A stretch of 64,000 nt of DNA, taken from assembly GCF_000338295.1 (NCBI RefSeq), contig NZ_ANMO01000113.1, positions 33,138 to 97,137 of the forward strand. The letters run 5' to 3'. Shown here in pieces: positions 53,186 through 61,200 of the stretch. A model generated the notes under the pieces. It made no database searches, was not told where the DNA came from, and saw only the letters and a program-made list of their open reading frames with translations. This DNA is from Rhodopirellula europaea 6C. GTDB lineage: Bacteria > Planctomycetota > Planctomycetia > Pirellulales > Pirellulaceae. Position 1 is the stretch's first letter; each line of letters begins with the position of its first letter. The position numbers and the translations under genes are program-made.

Positions 53186-53191
53186 TCTCTG

Positions 53192-54544
53192 ATGCCACAG
53201 CCGAAGCCACCCGTTTCCAAAGATGCCAGCCGCACCATCGACGCGAGCCGTCGGTCGTTCCTCAAGGATTCTGGTTTGATTGCTGGCACCACATTGGCCG
53301 GCAGCACGCTGGCCGGCGTTTCAATTCCCAACGCACACGCAGCCGGTGACGACGTCATTCGCTTCGTCGTGATTGGTTGTGGCGGTCGTGGTACCGGAGC
53401 CGCCGCCAACATCATGTCGACCAAGGGCAACGTCAAGTTGGTCGCCGTGGCCGATGCATTCGGCAACAAAGCCGAAGGCACGATCAAAGGTCTGACTCGC
53501 AAGTTCGGTGACAAGGTTGCCGTTCCACCAGAAAACGTCTTCACCGGTTTGGACGGCTACAAAGCTGCCATCGATGTCGATTGCGACTTGGTCGTCATCG
53601 CAACGCCTCCCGGATTCAAACCGCAACAATTCGAGTACGCGGTCAACAAGGGACGTCACATCTTCATGGAGAAACCCGTCGCGACGGATGCTCCCGGCGT
53701 CAAACGAGTTCTGAAGGCTGTTGAAGAGTCGAAGAAGAAAGACCTGATGGTCGGCATCGGACTGCAACGTCGTCACGAGCCACACTACATGCAGTGCATC
53801 GAACGCATCCACGACGGTGCGATCGGCGATGTGCTCTCGCAACAGGTTTACTGGAACGGTGGCGGCATCTGGTATCGCAACAAAGGCGAAGACCAAAGCG
53901 AAATGGCTTTCCAGTGCAACAACTGGTACCACTTCAACTGGATCTGTGGCGACCAAATTTGCGAGCAACACATTCACAACTTGGACGTCGGTTGCTGGGT
54001 CAAAGGTGAATACCCCGTCGAGTGCAACGGCATGGGCGGACGTGAGCAGCGCATGGGCGGTGACGCATCCAAGTCGCAAATCTTTGACCACACGTTCTGC
54101 GAGTACACATTCGCCGACGGCTCGAAGATGCACAGCCAAGGCCGTCACCTGGCCGGCGGTTGGAACCATGTTGGCGAATTCGCCATCGGTTCGAAGGGTT
54201 CCGCCAACCCATCGGGCAAAATCATGGGTGAGAACGAATGGTCTTTCGAAGGCAAGCGTCTGAACGGTCACCAACAAGAGCAACACGATTTGATCGAAGC
54301 TCTGATGCGTGGCGAGATCTACAACGAAGGTGAGTACGGAGCAAAATCGACCTTCTGTGCCATCCTCGGCCGCGAAGCTTGCTACTCCGGAAAGATCGTC
54401 AAATGGGACGACCTGATGGAAAAGGGCAAGGACCTCTGCCCAGGAATCGACGAGTACACACTCGAGTCGACTCCACCAACTCTGCCAGGCGAAGATGGCG
54501 AGTACCCAACTCCAACACCAGGCAAGTACTCACCGTTCGCGTGA
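53192..54544 (+). CDS. Tat-exported Gfo/Idh/MocA-family oxidoreductase
   Basis: A 450-residue NAD(P)-dependent sugar/inositol-type dehydrogenase. The N-terminus has a twin-arginine signal (SRRSFLKDSG, then a hydrophobic LIAGTTLAGSTLAGVSI), so the folded cofactor-bound enzyme is exported. The Rossmann motif VVIGCGGRGTGAA lies at about 54-66 and the EKP motif FMEKPVAT near 152. The C-terminal domain carries GGGIWYRNKGE, NNWYHFNWICGDQICEQHIH and NLDVGCWV, as in planctomycete secreted members. Such enzymes probably act on sugars in the periplasm; substrate not readable. The gene is monocistronic with a terminator. Confidence 0.92.
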   Translation: MPQPKPPVSKDASRTIDASRRSFLKDSGLIAGTTLAGSTLAGVSIPNAHAAGDDVIRFVVIGCGGRGTGAAANIMSTKGNVKLVAVADAFGNKAEGTIKGLTRKFGDKVAVPPENVFTGLDGYKAAIDVDCDLVVIATPPGFKPQQFEYAVNKGRHIFMEKPVATDAPGVKRVLKAVEESKKKDLMVGIGLQRRHEPHYMQCIERIHDGAIGDVLSQQVYWNGGGIWYRNKGEDQSEMAFQCNNWYHFNWICGDQICEQHIHNLDVGCWVKGEYPVECNGMGGREQRMGGDASKSQIFDHTFCEYTFADGSKMHSQGRHLAGGWNHVGEFAIGSKGSANPSGKIMGENEWSFEGKRLNGHQQEQHDLIEALMRGEIYNEGEYGAKSTFCAILGREACYSGKIVKWDDLMEKGKDLCPGIDEYTLESTPPTLPGEDGEYPTPTPGKYSPFA

Positions 54545-54599
54545 GCATGAGCCACTCTTTGGCAGCCTGACGCAGGGCTCGCCAACGGAAGCATTTCAG

Positions 54600-54632
54600 C
54601 AGCCCGAGAGTTTTCTCTCGGGCTGTTTTTTT
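54600..54632 (+). terminator. Rho-independent terminator of the oxidoreductase gene
   Basis: CAGCCCGAGAG (54600-54610) pairs with CTCTCGGGCTG (54615-54625) around a four-T loop, and is followed by seven T residues. Confidence 0.92.
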
Positions 54633-54744
54633 CTGAGTACGTCCCTCCCCGATTGACGACCTTGGCGCCCCGGAGGGGACGTCGCTCCTAGCTCGAGGCG
54701 GAAGGCCCGAAACAGTGCTGCGTATGGGCGGGTTTCGTCATGAC

Positions 54745-54838
54745 GAACCTCTCCCGAAACGAAGTTTGTGGAGAGCGATATACTAGGTCGAGCGACGCCG
54801 TTCAGGCGTACGCGAGGGTGAGGGCCGGGCATGGGAGA
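54745..54838 (+). repeat. Dispersed intergenic repeat C, copy 1
   Basis: GAACCTCTCCCGAAACGAAG and TTTGTGGAGAG, then a 12-base insertion, then TCGAGCGACGCCGTTCAGGC and GTACGCGAGGG. A second copy lies at 63910. The first part is a hairpin (CTCC..AAAC/GTTT..GGAG). The rest of 54633-55081 holds no gene; an ACCCTCC/GGAGGGT inverted repeat lies near 54890-54915. Confidence 0.7.
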
Positions 54839-55081
54839 CGACGTGCACTACCCTCCCCGGAATTCTCGCTGAACGCTCGCATTCCGACCCTCCCCAACTG
54901 CGTTCAGGAGGGTGATTTCAACCTTGCAAGCACAGCACTTCAAAACTGCACGACCTCTTCAACAGGCGAGGTTCGCAAGTTGTTGCGAGGGCGAACGGAT
55001 TGAGAGAGCGTTTGGACGCATTCGATTTGTGAAATGCGTTCCAAAAGCAAACTTGGCACCGGAACAGCTGGGACGACTGTT

Positions 55082-58063
55082 CTACTCTTCGTCATTCAAG
55101 TGTTCGACAAACGACGTGATCTCATCTTCGGTCATCTTCAGCTTTGTTTCCATCAACATGTGCTTCAAATGCTTCTGACCGCTATCGCTGGATGGGAAGC
55201 CAATATTGCTGCCATCATTTTCTCGGTTGGAAGTTACTAATCGTTTGCCGTCCGCATCGACGATTGCAAACCATGGAATGCCGCCCTCTGCCCCATCACG
55301 AAGTTCTTGCATCAATTCACGAGCACCGGTGTAGCGGTGATCCATCTTCACCCACAGGTAGTCCGCTTCCCAATCGCGGTGCTCAATGAGGAAGTCAGAC
55401 AACATGTGGCACGGCCCGCACCAAGTCGCCGTTTCTTGAACGATGACACGTTTGTTCTCTTTCTTGGCTTGAGCCAATGTCGTCTTCAGTAGCTCTCGAG
55501 CGTCAATCGGATCTGGGCGGAACGAGTCAAGCCAATCGATCACGTGTGACTTCGAAAGCTGCTCTTCGACAATGAAGTCCATGTCAGATACATGTTCGAT
55601 AAGCTCGCCGTCCGCGTTGACCAGCACCAATGAAAACTCAATGGCTTGATCCAGGTTCTTGACCCCAAGTTCGTCCAGCAACTCGCGTGCTTGTTCTTTT
55701 TGTTCTTGGCTTTCGGTGGAGATCGCCATAACCAAGTAGTCATCTCGAACCTTGCGATAGTCGCTGTCCTCGTATCGCCACTGCATGAAGTCATGCAGGC
55801 GAGGTTCGTCGATGGTTCCAATAGCGATCAACAACATTTGTTTGGAACGCTGGACTCGCGGCACCGCACGGCTGAAACGTTGCAAAGGCGTTCCGTCCAC
55901 AGCCATGGCTCGCTTGATGCGTTCGTCCAGTGTGGGTGGGACATATGGTTTCCGGGGAGCAGGGATACCTAGCGCCCCCAGATCGACCGTTTCACCTGGT
56001 TCGACGAAGACGGTTCCCAGTCGAACGCTGCGTCCTTGTGAGTCAGGTGCCAAAGTAAGAACGTATTCATGATTTGCGGCCAGGTTTGGAAGTATGAAAT
56101 TGCCGTCATCGTCCGTGGTCACTTGCCCACCAAACCGCGGACTGAAGGAACGATTGTCCTTCGCGTGGACATAAATGGCGTAAACAATGACAGTGTTAGA
56201 CGCCGGTTCATCTGAGTCACTTTTGTGCAGCACACCCTGCGCGGAACCGACAGGATGAAGTTCAATCTCAACTGACTTCACCTTGTCATCAATCTTGGTG
56301 ATGGATCTGAGTTTGCCGTGTTCATCGGTCGTGTGGATGTAGGCCGCGCTGCCGTCCGTCTCGACCGCGAATTTCCCGTCCGCATCTGATTTGGCTTTCC
56401 AATCGGTGCGGATGAATTCGCGTGCGATACCGTCAAGTGTCGCGTTTGGAACGGGAACGCCATCAGCGGCATTTCGGACGATGCCTTGCAACACGATCTT
56501 TTCAATCGTTTCAATGCTCGCGTCGACTTGCTTTTCCAATTCACCCGCCACTTCAAACTCGACCGACTTCGCACGTTGTGGTGGACGCAAACTGTAGTTG
56601 CCGTTGCCAAGTTTCAGCTCGTATCGACCCTCATCATCGGTTTGAGTGCTGAAGTAGACCATGGGACGAACGTAGAGGTTGGAACCATCTGGATTGGCGA
56701 TCTTGACGTCCTCCATGTCATCCAGTGACGTTCCATACAAGTAGCAACCAACTCGCTCGTTGGCGATCGGATCGCCGGTGGCTTCGTCCGTGATGCGTCC
56801 GGTGACGACTGTGGGCTGGCGAAGTCTCAGTTCCACACCATCCACAGGTTGGTTCTGATTGACCACGAATGTCGGAACTCCGTCGCTGGCCCACTTCTCG
56901 CTTTCGACGGAAAGAAGGTAAATCTGCTCTCCCGGCACTTGCATTTCAAACGTTCCGTCATGCTCGGTCGTGACTCTTTCTCGCCCGGGGTCGGTGGCAT
57001 AGCCTCGACCATTTGCGACCACGGTGATCCCAGGTGCAGGGTTGCCAGCAGGGTCGACCACGCGTCCGCGTATGGGAACGGTTCGGTTCATGACGACCGA
57101 CAACTTTTTGTTGCCCTTCGATGGGAAATAGTTCCCCCGCGAATGGACGAAGCCATCGCGAGACAGCCAAAATGTCACTGGGCTCTTTTGCCACTGCGGC
57201 ATCCAATCAAATGTCACCTGCCCATCGGCCCCAGTTTTTTCGACGAAATTAGTTTGGCCGAAACTCAGATTGACTTGGTCGTTCTCTGATTCCTTTTGCA
57301 GTAGCCATGGATAAACCTCGACGTCAGCCAGTGGCTTTCCATCGCCGTCCTTGACGATGAATGTGACTGACTCCGCACCGTCCAACTGAAGCGTTGCTCC
57401 ATCCTCTGGAAACTCGGGGACTTTTGCGTTCTGGTCGTTTCGCTGGTTTCGTGAAAGCGCGTACAGTTCGTAGTCCGCTCCCAGACCGTTCTTCCAAGCA
57501 ATCACCGATCGGATTCCGCTCGAAAGCGGATAGGAAAACGTGTATTGCCCAGGGACAGAGGTCGCGAAAGCATCGACCGTGAAATAGGCGCCGATTTGGA
57601 CCAACAGATTGGCTCCTTCGACTGGTTGATTGTCTTGATCAACCACCTGAATGGTCCCGGGACGGGTCTTTTCGAGCTGCAACTGAACTGGCAAAGGACG
57701 CTGGCTGGAAGCATCTCTGCTAATTCGGTCAAACGTCAGCAGAGAACCATCATCGCTCTGCGCACGAAAAGTTGTCGCGGCGAGCATCGTCTTCGCGATC
57801 GGAAGGCTGAACTGGAATTTGCCGTCGGAATCGGCTTTGGCTTCCTTCTTCCGTTGCGGATTGGATCCGTCGAAATAGTGAATCTCTACAACTGCGTTGG
57901 GAACCGCGTTGCCAGCTTCATCAACTGCCGTCCCAGCGATCTCAGTGAGTCGGTCGACGTCTGAATCCGGAAGTTCATCCGAGGCCCCCTGGCCCTGCGG
58001 AAGGACCATCAAGAGCAGCATCAAATAAACAAACTGCAATTTGGTGACTGGTTTCCAACGCAT
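55082..58063 (-). CDS. Exported multi-domain protein with carboxypeptidase-regulatory-like repeats and a thioredoxin domain
   Basis: A 993-residue exported protein. A signal peptide occupies about 1-25 (KLQFVYLMLLLMVLPQGQGA). Several carboxypeptidase-regulatory / CarboxypepD_reg-like beta-sandwich repeats follow, for example IAGTAVDEAGNAVPNAVVEI, TIQVVDQDNQPVEGANLLVQ, VRNAADGVPVPNATLDGIAR and VVTGRITDEATGDPIANERV. A thioredoxin-like domain closes the protein from about 850, with the redox motif CGPC at 882-885 (TATWCGPCHMLSDFL) and IPWFAIVDADGK. The domain order suggests a periplasmic disulphide or thiol-redox protein with a substrate-binding scaffold. The ATG at 58063 gives the signal peptide. 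Confidence 0.85.
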   Translation of the reverse strand: MRWKPVTKLQFVYLMLLLMVLPQGQGASDELPDSDVDRLTEIAGTAVDEAGNAVPNAVVEIHYFDGSNPQRKKEAKADSDGKFQFSLPIAKTMLAATTFRAQSDDGSLLTFDRISRDASSQRPLPVQLQLEKTRPGTIQVVDQDNQPVEGANLLVQIGAYFTVDAFATSVPGQYTFSYPLSSGIRSVIAWKNGLGADYELYALSRNQRNDQNAKVPEFPEDGATLQLDGAESVTFIVKDGDGKPLADVEVYPWLLQKESENDQVNLSFGQTNFVEKTGADGQVTFDWMPQWQKSPVTFWLSRDGFVHSRGNYFPSKGNKKLSVVMNRTVPIRGRVVDPAGNPAPGITVVANGRGYATDPGRERVTTEHDGTFEMQVPGEQIYLLSVESEKWASDGVPTFVVNQNQPVDGVELRLRQPTVVTGRITDEATGDPIANERVGCYLYGTSLDDMEDVKIANPDGSNLYVRPMVYFSTQTDDEGRYELKLGNGNYSLRPPQRAKSVEFEVAGELEKQVDASIETIEKIVLQGIVRNAADGVPVPNATLDGIAREFIRTDWKAKSDADGKFAVETDGSAAYIHTTDEHGKLRSITKIDDKVKSVEIELHPVGSAQGVLHKSDSDEPASNTVIVYAIYVHAKDNRSFSPRFGGQVTTDDDGNFILPNLAANHEYVLTLAPDSQGRSVRLGTVFVEPGETVDLGALGIPAPRKPYVPPTLDERIKRAMAVDGTPLQRFSRAVPRVQRSKQMLLIAIGTIDEPRLHDFMQWRYEDSDYRKVRDDYLVMAISTESQEQKEQARELLDELGVKNLDQAIEFSLVLVNADGELIEHVSDMDFIVEEQLSKSHVIDWLDSFRPDPIDARELLKTTLAQAKKENKRVIVQETATWCGPCHMLSDFLIEHRDWEADYLWVKMDHRYTGARELMQELRDGAEGGIPWFAIVDADGKRLVTSNRENDGSNIGFPSSDSGQKHLKHMLMETKLKMTEDEITSFVEHLNDEE

Positions 58064-58192
58064 TGCTGAATCCTCTGACAATGAACGGTCTCGAAGGACG
58101 GTCTTCAAACATTCGATCCGATTGTAGGGGGTGCGGCACAACTCTGCAGTAATTTTCTATACCGTTCCGCGGTGTGGTCACCTATCAAATAA

Positions 58193-58225
58193 AAACGCCA
58201 GCGAAGACGAACTTCGCTGGCGTTT
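58193..58225 (-). terminator. Rho-independent terminator of the 1835-residue gene
   Basis: Read on the minus strand, AAACGCCAGCGAAG pairs with CTTCGCTGGCGTTT around five bases and runs into TTTTTATTT. It lies 26 bases past the stop codon. Confidence 0.92.
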
Positions 58226-58250
58226 GCGACGTTTGGAAACGACGTGAGCC

Positions 58251-61200
58251 TTAGGACATCAGACGCAATTGACCTTGGTCGAGTGACAATGATTCGAGCA
58301 AGCTTTCCAGTTCTTCTCGGTCCTCTTCTGAGTCCAAGTCGACTTGGCTGATCGCGGCGTAGTCGAGTGAAGCTTGCGGTGCCACATTCAACAGCTTGCG
58401 AGCCTCACGTTCGACTTGTCCGAGAACGGCATCGAGTACTTCGACACTTGATTCATCGCTTGGCTCGCTAGATGGGACTGCATTGTCGAAAACGTCGTTG
58501 TTGCTGAGAGCGTTGATCACACGAAGGGCATCGACCGCCGTTGTGGCACCGTCTTCGTTCACATCGAGGAACGCACGAGACATCTGCGTATTGGGTTGGT
58601 TCAACGCATTGATCACCAACAACGCGTCCAACGCACTGACTTGGCCGTCATTGTTGACGTCCGTTTGCACGCGTTGATTGCTGAATGGACCGAAGTCCGC
58701 CAAACGCTGTTGGCCGGCTGCCGAAGCAAATTCGATCGCGACGGGTGGACCTGCCAATTCCGGCGTGGGGTAGGTGTTGCTGAACCCAAGCTGATCGCCT
58801 TCCGCGGAAGTCAATCCGTGGTTGGCATCGAACAGGTCAAGGTCTTCGAAGTCAACTTGTCCTGAACCATCGAAGTCCGCCCAAGCGGCCAGACTGTTGG
58901 TTCCGCTGACAACCGCGCCAAAGACGCTGGCGAAGATCGAGAAATCAGCGAAGTCAATTTGGTCGCTGTCGTCCGCGTCGTAAAGGACCGCCCACATGCC
59001 CGTATCAGGAGTTTGGCCGACGCCGGCACTGCCGACGATGCTACCTGAAGTGACGGTGGCATTTTCGACCGCCAGTTCCAAATTGTACGCACCAATGAAA
59101 TTGTTGTTCTCATCGACGGGAGCGTCATCGTTTGCGGTTGGTGCAAAACGAATTCGACCGAGCAGGATCGGACCGCCATCCGAGACCGGCGTGGATGCGA
59201 TCAGCGAGATATTGCTGACCAAGCCATTGGCATCGTCGACGCTCACCGTGCCGTCCAAACTGAACGACTCGGCGGGTTCGAATGTCCAAGCACTCGTCAG
59301 TGAAGTGTTGTACGAGAGGTCAAACGAAACCGCGTCTACGGCTTGTGTGTTGGCTTCGGGAGTCAGATAGATTTCTGTGGTGAAGCTTTCCCATTCGTGA
59401 ACATAGCCAACCGATTCAGGCACCTCGTTCACGCGGCCACCTTCTCCCAGAACGGTGTCGTCCCGAACAACAGCCAAATCGAGCATTGCGGCTTGAACAT
59501 GTTGAACGGATTCAACATCGGTCAGATCCACGGACCCAGCGTCCAGGTTTCCTCCGCCAAATCGTGCAAACGGAAGAGCCCCGGGTGCCAATGTGTAAGT
59601 CGCGGTTCCGCCGGCGGTGGCAACCACTTCGAAGTAACCCAAACGGACCCAAGTTGGTGCCAAGCCTTGCCCGGTCTGCAAGGTTCCGCCGCCAAGGTCG
59701 TCAATCAGCCCGGCTGAATCGTCAATCGTTCCCGATGGCAGCAAGTCGTAGTCATCGTTGGAAATCCCAACCGCGTCGACGACATCGGTGTTGTAGCGAA
59801 CATCAATTTGTCCGCCGGCCAGGCCATTGAATTGGTTGTCGAAATCCTGCACCCAGGCTTCGACGTAATAAGTCCCGCCGATGGGGCTGGTCGTGATCGC
59901 GGAGGGCAATTCGGTCGAACCAGCGAGGCTCGGCGTCGCGACAGCACGCAATTCCACGTCCAACACGGACTGGCCGAGCTGGAAGACGGTGACGCTGCCA
60001 CTGACTTCGTTGGACGCGAGCAACAACGGTTGACCGTTGGGGCTGTCTGCTGCGGAGACAAACTTCAGGTCTTCCACTCCCAAATCGCCAGCTTCTTCAA
60101 TGTTCGTCGCGTTGGCATCGCGATTGTTGATGTACTGAACGAAGGTGGCTTCCGCGGGCGACGTGATGTCGTAAACGAAGACGCCACCGGTACGTTCCAA
60201 TCCGATAAAGGCATACATCCGATCGCCGATGACTCCGGTGGTGATGGCCTCGGGTTCAGGCCCTTTGGCATCGCTGCGCGAATCAAACTCGTTTTCATCA
60301 TTGCTGCTGTTGAACAGATCAGGAACCAACTGGGCCGTGAGTTGCTCGAACTGGTCGCCTGAATCAAACACAACGTCGCCAGACGCATTGAAGATCGTGA
60401 ACGAACGAGCTCCAAAAGTGAAGAGCTGATCAAAGTCGCCATCACCATCGGTGTCGCCATCGATATTCGAAATGGTCAGACGACCCAAAACATCGTCTTC
60501 TTGCAGATCAGCAGCGTTGGGGAAAACGGTGGGGTCGAGAACAATGTCTTTGATCCGGTCTTCGTCGAAATCTCGCGAATCGCCTTCATTGGCGGTGGCA
60601 TAAAAAGTTTGTCCGCCGACTTCGAATGAGGTGATCGCGTCGGGCATGTAGAGCCCAAAGACGGGATGCGGTGCAATTGCCACGGCGTCGTCCCGATCGC
60701 TCGGGTCGATGCCGTTGCCCGGGAGCGAATGATCTTTCACGCCCAGCGGTTGGATTTCCAAAATTTCAGGTTGGACCAAGTCCACGACAGCGACGGAGTT
60801 GGCTTCTTGCAGCGTCACATACGCTCGCGTTCCGTCCGGAGAAATGGAGGCGTATTCAGGTTCCAAATCGCGTGACGCCGAGCGGCCTGGGAAGATTCGG
60901 ACGCCTTGCGAGCGTAGCGTGTCTTCTTGTCCATCAAACGCGGTGAAATCGAGCGTGGTCACGTCGAAGGATGTGATGAAGCCGTCCTGACGCAATCGAG
61001 TCAGGTCAATCACGCTGATCGTTCCCAAGGGGTCAATGGTTGGACTGGGATCTTCTAAATCGTCCGGTTCGCCTTCACCAGCAACGACCACTTTCATCCC
61101 GTCAGGTGAAAACGCCAGTGAGTCGGGCAGAGCCCCCACGGTGACACTGCCGAGCAGGTTGCCGTCGACGTCGAAGAACAGAACTCCACCAGGATCGGTG

